A stretch of 64,000 bases of DNA from Streptomyces sp. NBC_00448 (GTDB lineage: Bacteria; Actinomycetota; Actinomycetes; Streptomycetales; Streptomycetaceae). The notes beneath the pieces are model-generated. The model was not told the origin of the DNA and did no database searches. It was given only the letters and a program-made list of their open reading frames with translations. The stretch's first letter is position 1, and every line of letters starts with the position of its first letter. The translations under genes and the position numbers were made by a program. The stretch lies in NCBI RefSeq assembly GCF_036014115.1, contig NZ_CP107913.1, positions 2,166,001-2,230,000 of the forward strand. The letters run 5' to 3'. Below are positions 45,374-53,584 of the stretch, one piece after another.

Positions 45374-45514
45374 ACGAGGTTTCGGCTGGCCGTGGGACCG
45401 CCCGGGGTACCCGTTCGCGTGAGTTCCCCGGACCTGGCGGCGGGCGAGTGGCGGGCGAGCGACGGGCGGAAGTGCTCCCGCCGGCTTTCCCCCGCTCCCC
45501 CGGGCCCCTGGGGG

Positions 45515-46480
45515 TCAGGGCGCCGCGACCCCGCGCCAGCCGGAGACGGGGAGCGCGAACTTGGCGACCAGACGGTCCGTGAAGGACGCGTGGTGCAGCC
45601 TCGCCAGCCGTACCGGGACGGCGCCGCGCCGCACTTCCACCCGGGCGCCCGGCAGGAGTCGGACGGTCCGACGCCCGTCGCACCACAGCACACCCTGCTG
45701 GGACTGCGGCTGCACCTCGACCGCGAGCACGGACCGCGGCGAGGTCACCAGCGGCCGGGCGAAGAGCGCGTGCGCGCTGATCGGCACCATGAGCAGCGCC
45801 TCGACCTCCGGCCAGACCACGGGCCCGCCGGCGGAGAACGCGTAGGCGGTGGAGCCGGTCGGGGTGGCGCAGACCACGCCGTCGCCGCCGAACCCGGAGA
45901 CGGGACGGCCGTCGACCTCGGTGACGACCTCCAGCACGCGTTCGCGCGACGCCTTCTCCACGGACGCCTCGTTGAGCGCCCAGTCGGTGTGCACGACCCG
46001 GCCGTCGTTGCGGACCAGCACGTCGAGGGTCATCCGCTCCTCGACCTCGTACTCCTTGGTGACGACCCGGTCCACCACCTTGTCGAGGTCGTCCCGCTCG
46101 GCCTCGGCGAGGAAGCCGACCCGGCCGAGGTTGACGCCGAGCATCGGCACCCCGGAGGCGCGGGCGAACTCCGCGCCGCGCAGCAGGGTGCCGTCGCCGC
46201 CCAGCACGATGATCAGCTCGCAGCCCTGTACGGACCCCGGCCCGATCTCGCCGACCAGCTCGACGGCGGCCGGCAGCGGCAGGTCCGCGGCCTCGTCCTC
46301 CAGCAGCCGCACCCCGATGCCGCAGCGCATCAGCCCGTGCACCACCCGCTCGGCGCTGCGGATCGCCGACTCGCGGCCGGTGTGGGTGAGCAGGAACACG
46401 GTACGGATCGCGGTCCCGCCCGCCTCGTCAGGTGACCCCGCCTCATCAGGTGACGTGGACAGCTTGGACAGCTCGGTCAT
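45515..46480 (-). CDS. nadK: NAD kinase
   Basis: Makes NADP from NAD and ATP or polyphosphate. 321 residues from ATG 46480. The motifs are IIVLGGDGTLLRGAEFA, the conserved NEASVEK, and GDGVVCATPTGSTAYAFSAG followed by GP. An N-terminal 25-residue extension carries a small duplicated SPDEAG sequence. The ATG overlaps the tlyA stop by 4 bp (ATGA), so translation is coupled. The tlyA-nadK-recN order is a conserved actinobacterial cluster. Confidence 0.97.
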   Translation of the reverse strand: MTELSKLSTSPDEAGSPDEAGGTAIRTVFLLTHTGRESAIRSAERVVHGLMRCGIGVRLLEDEAADLPLPAAVELVGEIGPGSVQGCELIIVLGGDGTLLRGAEFARASGVPMLGVNLGRVGFLAEAERDDLDKVVDRVVTKEYEVEERMTLDVLVRNDGRVVHTDWALNEASVEKASRERVLEVVTEVDGRPVSGFGGDGVVCATPTGSTAYAFSAGGPVVWPEVEALLMVPISAHALFARPLVTSPRSVLAVEVQPQSQQGVLWCDGRRTVRLLPGARVEVRRGAVPVRLARLHHASFTDRLVAKFALPVSGWRGVAAP

Positions 46481-47283
46481 CGGGGCCCCTCCGCCACAGC
46501 ACGGTCGACTTCGGCCGGGTCCAGCGCGGGGGCGCCGGAGCGCAGCCACAGAAAGTACTCCACGTTCCCGGACGGGCCGGGAAGCGGGCTGGCGGTGACG
46601 CCGAGCGCGCCCAGCCCGAGGGCGGCGGCCTGCTCGGCCACCTTCCGTACGCTCTCGGCCCGCAGTCCGGTGCTGCGGACCACTCCGCCGCTGCCCAGCC
46701 GTTCCCGGCCCACCTCGAACTGCGGCTTCACCATCAGCACCAGGTCCGCGTCCGGCGCGGCGCAGCGCACCAGCGCGGGCAGCACCAGGCCGAGCGGGAT
46801 GAACGACAGGTCGCCGACGACCAGTTCGGCCGGCCGGCCGTCGATCGCCTCCAGCGTCAGCTCCCGCACGTTGGTGCGGTCCTTGACGATGACGCGGTCG
46901 TCGCTCTGCAGCGACCAGGCGAGTTGGCCGTAGCCGACGTCCACGGCGACCACCTCGGCGGCGCCCGCGCGCAGCAGGACGTCGGTGAACCCGCCGGTGG
47001 AGGCACCCGCGTCCAGGGCGCGGCGGCCGGCCACGACCAGGCCGCGCGGGGTGAACGCGGCGAGCGCGCCGGCCAGTTTGTGGCCGCCGCGCGAGACGTA
47101 GTCGGGTTCGTCGTCGTTCTTGGCCACGACCAGGGCCACGCTGGTCTCCACCTGCGTGGCCGACTTGGTCGCGGTCGCCCCGGCCACGGTCACCCGGCCG
47201 GCGGCGATCAACTGGCTTGCGTGCTCACGGGAGCGCGCGAGATTCCGGCGCACCAGCTCGGCGTCGAGTCGGCGTCGTGCCAC
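46477..47283 (-). CDS. tlyA: TlyA-type rRNA 2'-O-methyltransferase
   Basis: A 268-residue S4/FtsJ protein that methylates 2'-hydroxyls of 16S and 23S rRNA in mycobacteria, where it is required for capreomycin sensitivity. An S4 domain is at residues 1-65 (RRLDAELVRRNLARSREHAS, QLIAAGRVTVAGATATK), followed by the SAM-binding FtsJ domain with RRALDAGASTGGFTDVLLRA. The GTG start at 47283 has only a weak ribosome site, but the upstream stop is 7 bp away, so coupling is likely. The stop overlaps nadK. Confidence 0.94.
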   Translation of the reverse strand: MARRRLDAELVRRNLARSREHASQLIAAGRVTVAGATATKSATQVETSVALVVAKNDDEPDYVSRGGHKLAGALAAFTPRGLVVAGRRALDAGASTGGFTDVLLRAGAAEVVAVDVGYGQLAWSLQSDDRVIVKDRTNVRELTLEAIDGRPAELVVGDLSFIPLGLVLPALVRCAAPDADLVLMVKPQFEVGRERLGSGGVVRSTGLRAESVRKVAEQAAALGLGALGVTASPLPGPSGNVEYFLWLRSGAPALDPAEVDRAVAEGPR

Positions 47284-47290
47284 GTACGGT

Positions 47291-47596
47291 TCAGCCCCTG
47301 TTCTCGTCCAGCGCGGTCAGCGCGTTCCGCAGTCCGGCGTGCACATCTTCGTAGACCTCGATGTGCGCGTCCGTGGGGAGCGCGTCCGCGTCCCGCAGCC
47401 GCTCAACCGCGGCGTCCACCTCAGCATTCCCCGTCGCTTCGACCGTCACCCCCAACGGCTCGGGGCGCCGCTCGGCTTCGGCCACGTGGGGCGGCTGCTC
47501 GGCGGCGGTTCCGGGTGCGTCGGGGGGCGTTGGGTTCGGGTCCGTCGCGGGTCGCCGCTCGGGGGTCACGCCGGGCAGATCGTAGCTCTCACTCAT
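47291..47596 (-). CDS. Small acidic conserved hypothetical protein
   Basis: A 101-residue protein with a Pro/Thr/Asp-rich first half and a helical second half, AEVDAAVERLRDADALPTDA, then HIEVYEDVHAGLRNALTAL. It overlaps the lysine-rich gene by 8 bp and sits 7 bp before tlyA, so it belongs to this operon. Similar small proteins occur next to tlyA in other actinomycetes; no function is known to me. Confidence 0.75.
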   Translation of the reverse strand: MSESYDLPGVTPERRPATDPNPTPPDAPGTAAEQPPHVAEAERRPEPLGVTVEATGNAEVDAAVERLRDADALPTDAHIEVYEDVHAGLRNALTALDENRG

Positions 47597-48746
47597 CGCC
47601 GCCGCCGGGCCGGGTGGACTCGGGCACCTGCGTCGGAGCGGGCGCCGGGGTGGGCTTCGCGGCCGGGGTGGTCTTCTTGGCCGGCGCCTTCTTCGCGGTG
47701 GTGGTCTTCTTGGTGGCCGACTTCTTGGTGCCGGCGGCCTTGGTCGCGGTGGCCGACTTCTTCGCGGGGGTGGTCTTCTTCGCGGCCGTCGTTTTCTTCG
47801 CGGAGGCCGGGGCCGCCTTCTTGGCGGGGGTCTTCTTCGCCGTCGTGGTCTTCTTCGCCGTCGTGGTCTTCTTCGCGGCCGTCGTCGCCGGTGCCGTCCC
47901 GGCGGGCGGGTTCGGCGCGGCCGTCGAAGGGGTCGAAGACGTCGAAGCAGTGGAAGGCGTGGAAGTCGTCTTCGCGGGGGCCTTCTTGGCGGTGGCCCTC
48001 TTCGCGGAGGCGGTCTTCTTCACGCCGGCCGGCTTCTTGGCCGTCGTCTTCCCGGCCGCGGTGGTCGTCTTCGCGGCTGTCGTCTTCGTCGCGGTCGCGG
48101 CCTTCTTGGCCGGGGCCCTGCGCGGGGTCGCCGGCCGGTCCGTCGCCGCGGTCCTGCGCGGGTTGGCCACCGACTTCCGCGCGGTGCCGCCCGTCCTCCC
48201 GGGCGCCGCCGCGGACTTGGCGGGCTGCACCGGCTCGGGCTCGACCCGCACGTGCTCGACCGGGGGCGTCGACGCCGGGCCGGACGGCGGCTTCGGAGTG
48301 GTCGGGCGGGTGGGGGCGGTGCGCTGCGCCCGCTCCTTGGCGGTGGCCGCCCGGCCCGTGGACCCGCCGGCGGCCTGGGACCCGGCCGCCGTCCCGTCGT
48401 CGGACTGCGGTGTCTCCAGGTTCCTGATCCGGCGTTCCAGCGTCTCCAGCACGACGCCGACCTTGGTGACCTCGTCGGCGAGCCGGCTGACCCGACCCAT
48501 CGTCTTGTCGACCTCTTCCCTGACGATGCCGAGCAGCAGGTCGCGGTTGGCCCGGCCGGAGGCGATCAGCTCGTCCGCGAGGGTCTGCACCTCCGGGGGG
48601 ATCGCCGCACCGATCCGCTCCTGAAGGGCCGCGGGGTCGATTCCCGCCTGGTCGAACATCTCCTTGGCCGCCTCGACCGCACGGCGCCGGGTGGCCTCTG
48701 TCAGGCCGCCCGCGATCTGCAGACAGGTACGCAGCGCGTCCCGCAT
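47589..48746 (-). CDS. Lysine-rich protein: phasin-like helical N-terminus, histone H1-like C-terminus
   Basis: A 385-residue two-part protein. Residues 1-115 form a coiled-coil-rich region (GLTEATRRRAVEAAKEMFDQ, VREEVDKTMGRVSRLADEVT, LETLERRIRNLE), resembling phasin-like or ApoE-type helices. From about 195 to 360 it is dominated by AKKTT, AKKAP and ATKT repeats, strongly basic and disordered like eukaryotic histone H1 or actinobacterial HupB tails, and probably binds DNA or RNA. AGGAG precedes ATG 48746. It leads the tlyA-nadK-recN run. Confidence 0.82.
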   Translation of the reverse strand: MRDALRTCLQIAGGLTEATRRRAVEAAKEMFDQAGIDPAALQERIGAAIPPEVQTLADELIASGRANRDLLLGIVREEVDKTMGRVSRLADEVTKVGVVLETLERRIRNLETPQSDDGTAAGSQAAGGSTGRAATAKERAQRTAPTRPTTPKPPSGPASTPPVEHVRVEPEPVQPAKSAAAPGRTGGTARKSVANPRRTAATDRPATPRRAPAKKAATATKTTAAKTTTAAGKTTAKKPAGVKKTASAKRATAKKAPAKTTSTPSTASTSSTPSTAAPNPPAGTAPATTAAKKTTTAKKTTTAKKTPAKKAAPASAKKTTAAKKTTPAKKSATATKAAGTKKSATKKTTTAKKAPAKKTTPAAKPTPAPAPTQVPESTRPGGGDE

Positions 48747-48897
48747 CGCTCACACTCCTCGCCTCGCCGTCGGCGCATGCCGCCGCACGCTGATGCATGC
48801 GGTGACGACGCTACCTCTTTCCGTCGCCGTGCCCCGATCACAGGCACTGCGGTACCGTCATCCGGACGTATCGCACCACCGGGAGACACCGCAGCCG

Positions 48898-49245
48898 ATG
48901 GCCACCATCGAGGAGTGCCGCAGCGCGCTCGCCACCTTGTCGGCGAACCTCGCGAAGGCCGATGGCGCGGTCCGCGACGCCACCGCGCTGGACCGCTCGC
49001 TGAGCTGCCGGATCACCGACCTGGGCGTCACTTTCGTGGGCCGGCTGGCGGCCGGCAGCATCCAGGACGTGGTCACGCTGCCGGGCGCGCCGGAGCGGAA
49101 GGCGCAGATCCGGCTGGCGATGACCGGCGACGACCTGGTCCGGCTGGTCGGCGGCGAGCTGAACTTCGCGAAGGCGTGGGGCTCCGGCCGGGTCAGGGTG
49201 CAGGCGAGCCTGCGGGATGTGCTGAGGCTGCGCTCGCTGCTGTAG
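48898..49245 (+). CDS. SCP2-like sterol/lipid-binding domain protein
   Basis: A 115-residue single-domain protein: ATIEECRSALATLSANLAKA, then SLSCRITDLGVTFVGRLAAG and QIRLAMTGDDLVRLVGGELN, ending FAKAWGSGRVRVQASLRDVL. That is the SCP2 fold, a hydrophobic ligand cavity behind a small sheet. GGGAG lies upstream of ATG 48898. Role unknown; lipid binding is inferred. Its last 53 bp overlap the 3' end of the convergent ABC ATPase gene. Confidence 0.83.
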   Translation: MATIEECRSALATLSANLAKADGAVRDATALDRSLSCRITDLGVTFVGRLAAGSIQDVVTLPGAPERKAQIRLAMTGDDLVRLVGGELNFAKAWGSGRVRVQASLRDVLRLRSLL

Positions 49246-50377
49246 CGGCGCCGTCCTGCTCCGTGTCGGCCCCTTCCGTGTCGGCCCGTTCCGCGTCATC
49301 CCGTTCCGCGTCGGCCTTCCCCGGTGCGCGCCGGGCCGCCGGCACGACCAGCGGCGTACCGCTCTCCGGGTCGTCGATGATCCGGCACCGTACTCCGAAG
49401 ACGCGTTCCACCAGTTCGGTGGTGATGATCTCGGCGGGCGGGCCCTGGGCCTCGATCCGGCCGTCCTTCATGGCGATGAGGTGGGTGGCGTAGCGGGCGG
49501 CCTGGTTGAGGTCGTGCAGGACGGCGACGAGGGTGCGGCCGCGCTGCTCGTGCAGGTCCGCGCACAGGTCGAGGACGTCGATCTGGTGCTGGATGTCGAG
49601 GAAGGTGGTCGGCTCGTCGAGCAGCAGCAGCGGGGTCTGCTGGGCGAGGGCCATCGCGATCCAGACGCGTTGCCGCTGACCGCCGGAGAGTTCGTCGACA
49701 TAGCGATCGGCGAGGGCGGCGACGCCGGTGGCGGCCATCGACTCGTCGACGATCAGCTCGTCCTCGGCGGACCACTGCCGCAGCAGGCCCTGGTGCGGGT
49801 AGCGGCCGCGGGCGACCAGCCCGGAGACGGTGATGCCGTCGGGCGCGACCGAACTCTGCGGGAGCAGGCCGAGCGTCCTGGCCACCGCCTTCGCGGGGAG
49901 CGCGCCGATCGCCCGCCCGTCGAGCAGCACCCGCCCCTCGGCGGGCTTCAGCAGCCGCGACAGGGCACGCAGCAATGTCGACTTGCCGCAGGCGTTCGGG
50001 CCGACGATGACGGTGAAGGACCGGTCGGGTATCGCGACCGAGAGGTCCTTGGCGATGATCCGCTGGTCGTAGCCGAGGGTGACGGCCTCGGCGGCGAGGC
50101 GGGTGCCGCCGGCCGGGGCCGGGGCGACCGTTCCGTGGGCGCCGGCCACCTCGGCGGTCTCCGCCGCCTCCGCCGCCTCCGCCGCCTCCGCCGTCGTACG
50201 TGTCGACTTGTCGGTGCCGCGGAACATCCGGCGGAACCCCTTTCCTGGTCGTGCCGTCGCCTGGTCCTGGCCGTGCCTCGCCCCGGAGCCGTCCCGAGCC
50301 GTGTGGTCTGCCGCGGTGTCGTCTGCCGCCGCGCCGTCCCCTGTCGTGCCCTCCCGCGCCGCGCCGTCCGCGCTCAT
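49193..50377 (-). CDS. Iron-siderophore ABC transporter ATP-binding protein
   Basis: The FepC/FecE-type ATPase, 394 residues. The ABC core sits at about 95-340: Walker A VGPNACGKSTLLRALS (Ala in place of the usual Gly), Q-loop LGLLPQSSVAPDG, signature DELSGGQRQRVWIAMALAQQ, Walker B LLLLDEPTTFLDIQ and H-loop AVLHDLNQA. An N-terminal 90-residue extension with AEAAEAAEAAE repeats and an acidic C-terminal tail are unusual. ATG 50377 overlaps the permease stop by 4 bp. Confidence 0.92.
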   Translation of the reverse strand: MSADGAAREGTTGDGAAADDTAADHTARDGSGARHGQDQATARPGKGFRRMFRGTDKSTRTTAEAAEAAEAAETAEVAGAHGTVAPAPAGGTRLAAEAVTLGYDQRIIAKDLSVAIPDRSFTVIVGPNACGKSTLLRALSRLLKPAEGRVLLDGRAIGALPAKAVARTLGLLPQSSVAPDGITVSGLVARGRYPHQGLLRQWSAEDELIVDESMAATGVAALADRYVDELSGGQRQRVWIAMALAQQTPLLLLDEPTTFLDIQHQIDVLDLCADLHEQRGRTLVAVLHDLNQAARYATHLIAMKDGRIEAQGPPAEIITTELVERVFGVRCRIIDDPESGTPLVVPAARRAPGKADAERDDAERADTEGADTEQDGAATAASAASAHPAGSPAP

Positions 50378-51405
50378 ATCCGCCCCGCCCTTCGTTCGCT
50401 GATCAGCAGCCACAGCAGGTATCCGCCGCCGAGGACCCCGGTGGCCACGCCGACCGGCACCTCGCCCGAACCGAAGGCGCGCTGGGCGGCCCAGTCGGCG
50501 GCGACCAGCAGGGCCGCGCCCATGAGGGCGGACGGGACGAGCGCGACACCCGGTGAACGGGTGAGGCGGCGGGCGAGTTGGGGCGCGGTGAGGGCGACGA
50601 ACGCGATCGGGCCGGCCGCCGCGGTCGCGGAGGCGGTGAGCAGCACGGCGACCAAGACGGTGATGAGCCTGATCCGCTCGACGTGTACACCCAGCGCGCT
50701 GGCCGCGTCATCGCCCATCTCGGTGATCCGCAGCGCGCGTCCGCTGATGAGCAGGATCGGCATCAGGACGACGGCCGCGCCGAGCAGCGGCCACGCCTGG
50801 GACCAACTGCGGCCGTCGAGCGACCCGGTGATCCACACCACGGCCCGCGCCGCGTCCACGATGTCCGCCTTGACCAGCAGGTAGCTGTTGACGGCCGACA
50901 GCACCGCGGAGGCGCCGATGCCGACCAGCACCAGCCGGTAGCCGTGCACCCCGCGCTTCCAGGCCAGCAGGTAGACCGCGATCCCGGTCAGCAGGCCGCC
51001 CACCACCGCGCCGATCGAGACCTGGTACGACGGGCCCTTGAACAGCACGATCACGACGAGGGCGCCGGCCGCCGAACCCTGGCCGAAGCCGATGACGTCG
51101 GGGCTGCCGAGCGGGTTGCGGGAGACGGTCTGGAAGGCGGCGCCCGCCATGCCCAGGCTGGCGCCGACCAGCAGCGCCACCACGACCCGCGGCAGCCGCA
51201 GTTGGCGGACGATGAAGTCCTGGCCCGGGTTGCCGTGGCCGGTGAGGCTGCGCAGCACGTCGAGCGGTGCGATGTGGTAGTCGCCGGTGCCGATCAGCAC
51301 CACCGACACGGCCAGCGCGATGACGGTCAGGCCGGCGCACACCAGCAGCGAGCGCCGGTCGACACGCACGGAGCGGCCGCCGCGGCGCAGTACGGTCTGG
51401 CTCAC
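50374..51405 (-). CDS. Iron-siderophore ABC transporter permease (FecCD type), second subunit
   Basis: A 343-residue BtuC/FecCD-like permease with about 9-10 spans. Family signatures are RQLRLPRVVVALLVGASLGM and AGAAFQTVSRNPLGSPDVIG, then LAWKRGVHGYRLVLVGIGAS and the C-terminal TAAAGPIAFVALTAPQLARR. GTG 51405 overlaps the previous permease stop by 4 bp (GTGA). Forms a heterodimeric channel with the 51402-52469 protein. Confidence 0.94.
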   Translation of the reverse strand: MSQTVLRRGGRSVRVDRRSLLVCAGLTVIALAVSVVLIGTGDYHIAPLDVLRSLTGHGNPGQDFIVRQLRLPRVVVALLVGASLGMAGAAFQTVSRNPLGSPDVIGFGQGSAAGALVVIVLFKGPSYQVSIGAVVGGLLTGIAVYLLAWKRGVHGYRLVLVGIGASAVLSAVNSYLLVKADIVDAARAVVWITGSLDGRSWSQAWPLLGAAVVLMPILLISGRALRITEMGDDAASALGVHVERIRLITVLVAVLLTASATAAAGPIAFVALTAPQLARRLTRSPGVALVPSALMGAALLVAADWAAQRAFGSGEVPVGVATGVLGGGYLLWLLISERRAGRI

Positions 51406-52469
51406 AGTTCGGCCATCCTTCGGCGTCGGACCAGCGCGATGAAGACCGGCCCGCCGATGACGGCGGTGACGATGCCGACCTGGAGTTCCGCGGGACGGGT
51501 GATGACCCGTCCGATGACGTCGGAGCCGAGCAGCAGCACCGGCGACAGCACGGCGGCATACGGGAGTATCCACCGCATGTCGGGGCCGGTGATGCCGCGC
51601 ACCACGTGCGGCACCATCAGGCCGACGAAGACGATCGGGCCGCACGCGGCGGTGGCCGCGCCACACAGCAGGGTGATCGCGGCCATCACCATCACGCGGG
51701 TGCGGGTGAGTTTCGCGCCCAGGCCGCGCGCGGTGTCGTCGCCGAGGGCGACCGCGTTCAGCGGGCGGGCGGTGGCCAGAGCGAGCACCGCGCCCACCGC
51801 GAGGAAGGGCGCGATGTCCCGGACGGTGGCCATGTTCGCGGAGGCGAGCGAGCCGACCTGCCAGAAGCGCATCCGGTCCAGGGCGACCTTGTCGGTGAGT
51901 TCGACCGCGGTGGTCCAGCCCTGGAGCAGCGCGGTGATCGCGGTACCGGCGAGCGCGAGCCGTACCGGGGTCGCGGAGCGGCTGCCGCCGATGGCGTAGA
52001 CGAGCACGGAGACCACGGCGGCGCCGGCCAGCGCGAACCAGACGTAGCCGGTGGTCGAGGTGACGCCGAGGAAGCTGATCCCGGAGACCACGGCCGCGGC
52101 GGCGCCGGCGTTGACGCCGAGCAGTCCGGGGTCGGCGAGCGGGTTGCGGGTCAGCGCCTGCATCGCGGCCCCCGCCACACCGAGCGCCGCGCCGACCATC
52201 AGGCCGAGAACCGTGCGCGGCAGCCGCAGTTTGCGGACCACGACGTCGTCGTCGGTGCCGGAGTAGTGGAACAGGCCGTGCCACACCTGGTCGACGGGGA
52301 TGTTCCGCGCGCCGATCGCGACGCTCGCCACCACCACGAGGGCGAGCAGTCCCAGGGCCAGCAGCAGCCCGGCGGCCCGGCGCGTGTCGGCGCGGGAGAC
52401 GCTGCCGCGGGGCGGGGCGGACGGGGGCCCGGTGTCCGCCTGAGGCGGGGAGTGACGGTCGACCAGCAC
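51402..52469 (-). CDS. Iron-siderophore ABC transporter permease (FecCD type), first subunit
   Basis: A 355-residue permease of the same family: VRKLRLPRTVLGLMVGAALG, then VAGAAMQALTRNPLADPGLL and AACGPIVFVGLMVPHVVRGI. About 9-10 spans follow a polar 30-residue start. GTG 52469 lies only 5 bp from an iron-box-like element, which therefore overlaps the promoter or transcript start. First gene of the minus-strand permease-permease-ATPase run. Confidence 0.94.
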   Translation of the reverse strand: MLVDRHSPPQADTGPPSAPPRGSVSRADTRRAAGLLLALGLLALVVVASVAIGARNIPVDQVWHGLFHYSGTDDDVVVRKLRLPRTVLGLMVGAALGVAGAAMQALTRNPLADPGLLGVNAGAAAAVVSGISFLGVTSTTGYVWFALAGAAVVSVLVYAIGGSRSATPVRLALAGTAITALLQGWTTAVELTDKVALDRMRFWQVGSLASANMATVRDIAPFLAVGAVLALATARPLNAVALGDDTARGLGAKLTRTRVMVMAAITLLCGAATAACGPIVFVGLMVPHVVRGITGPDMRWILPYAAVLSPVLLLGSDVIGRVITRPAELQVGIVTAVIGGPVFIALVRRRRMAEL

Positions 52470-52474
52470 GGAAC

Positions 52475-52493
52475 TTAGGTTAGCCTACCCTCG
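52475..52493. promoter_or_regulatory. DmdR/IdeR-like iron box in the divergent siderophore-uptake promoter
   Basis: TTAGGTTAGCCTACCCTCG matches the 19-bp consensus TTAGGTTAGGCTAACCTAA at 15 positions, including the whole left half. It lies between the divergent permease and lipoprotein genes, 5 bp from the first start codon. Iron-loaded DmdR-type repressor binding here would shut both transcripts. Confidence 0.7.
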
Positions 52494-52524
52494 CCAGGTC
52501 ACTTCGAGCAGAGCGGTAGCCGTC

Positions 52525-53580
52525 ATGCATTCGTCCCGTTTCGCAACAACGTCCGGACTGTCGCGCCGAGGTGTCCTCGCCGCGGGCGGATCGGTCGGGC
52601 TCGGCGCGCTGCTGGCGGCGTGCGGTGGGTCATCGGACTCCGGCTCCTCCGACTCCGCGAAATCGGACGGCAAGGGGGCCAAATCCCGCTCGGGCCCGTG
52701 GAGCTTCACCGACGACCGCAAGAAGACCGTAAAGGCCGCCCACGTCCCGGGCAACCTTGTGGCCTACATCGGTTCCGCGGCCGCCCTGCACGACTACGGC
52801 ATCGAGTGCACCGGCGTCTTCGGCCCCACCACCCTCAAGGACGGCTCCGCCGACCCGATGGCCGGCGGCATCGACGTCAAGAAGGTCACCGTACTCGGCA
52901 ACACCTGGGGCGAGTTCAACATCGAGAAGTACGCCGCCCTCAGCCCCGGCCTGCTGATCAGCCACATGTACGAGGCCCCCACCCTCTGGTACGTCCCGGA
53001 CGACAGCTCCAAGCAGATCCTCTCCCTGGCACCCAGCGTCGGCATCGACGTCGCCGGTGTCCCGCTGACCACACCGCTCCAGCGCTACGCCGAACTCGCC
53101 CGGTCCCTCGGCGCGGACATGACCGCCGGCGCCAACGCCGCCCAGAAGGCCCGATTCGAGAAGTCGTCCGCGGACCTGCGCGCCGCCGCCAAGGCGCACC
53201 CGGGCGTCACGGTGCTGGCCGGCTCCGCGAGCACCGACTCCTTCTACGTCTCCACCCCCTCCTCCGCCGCCGACCTGAGCTACTACAAGAGCCTCGGGGT
53301 GAACTTCATCGTCCCGAACAAGGTCAAGGGCGGCTTCTTCGAGACGCTGAGCTGGGAGAACGCCGACAAGTACAAGTCGGACGTCATCATGCTCGACAAC
53401 CGCACGGCCACACTCCAGCCCAAGGACCTCATCAGCAGGCCCACCTGGGCCCAGCTCCCCGCGGTCAAGGCCGGCCAGGTGCTCGGCTGGCCGAGCGAGC
53501 CGATCTTCTCCTACGCCAAGTGCGCCGACCGGATCGACGCCCTGACCAAGGCCATCACGTCCGCGAAGAAGGTGATCTGA
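52525..53580 (+). CDS. Siderophore-binding lipoprotein of an iron ABC transporter
   Basis: A 351-residue class-III substrate-binding protein. The signal has a twin-arginine motif (GLSRRGVLAAGG) and a lipobox LLAACGG, with the modified cysteine at about residue 33; a Ser/Gly/Asp linker follows. The two lobes read VPGNLVAYIGSAAALHDYGI near the start and FSYAKCADRIDALTKAITSA at the end. Ribosome site weak. Only 4 bp separate it from the siderophore-interacting protein gene, so the two are co-transcribed. Ligand class unknown. Confidence 0.92.
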   Translation: MHSSRFATTSGLSRRGVLAAGGSVGLGALLAACGGSSDSGSSDSAKSDGKGAKSRSGPWSFTDDRKKTVKAAHVPGNLVAYIGSAAALHDYGIECTGVFGPTTLKDGSADPMAGGIDVKKVTVLGNTWGEFNIEKYAALSPGLLISHMYEAPTLWYVPDDSSKQILSLAPSVGIDVAGVPLTTPLQRYAELARSLGADMTAGANAAQKARFEKSSADLRAAAKAHPGVTVLAGSASTDSFYVSTPSSAADLSYYKSLGVNFIVPNKVKGGFFETLSWENADKYKSDVIMLDNRTATLQPKDLISRPTWAQLPAVKAGQVLGWPSEPIFSYAKCADRIDALTKAITSAKKVI

Positions 53581-53584
53581 CACC

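Noticed and set aside
41834..46435. A 1,533-codon open frame on the plus strand opposite GT4, MraY-like, recN and nadK
   Set aside because: It is antisense to four well-recognised genes, its composition is that of a reversed GC-biased coding strand, and it has no family motif.
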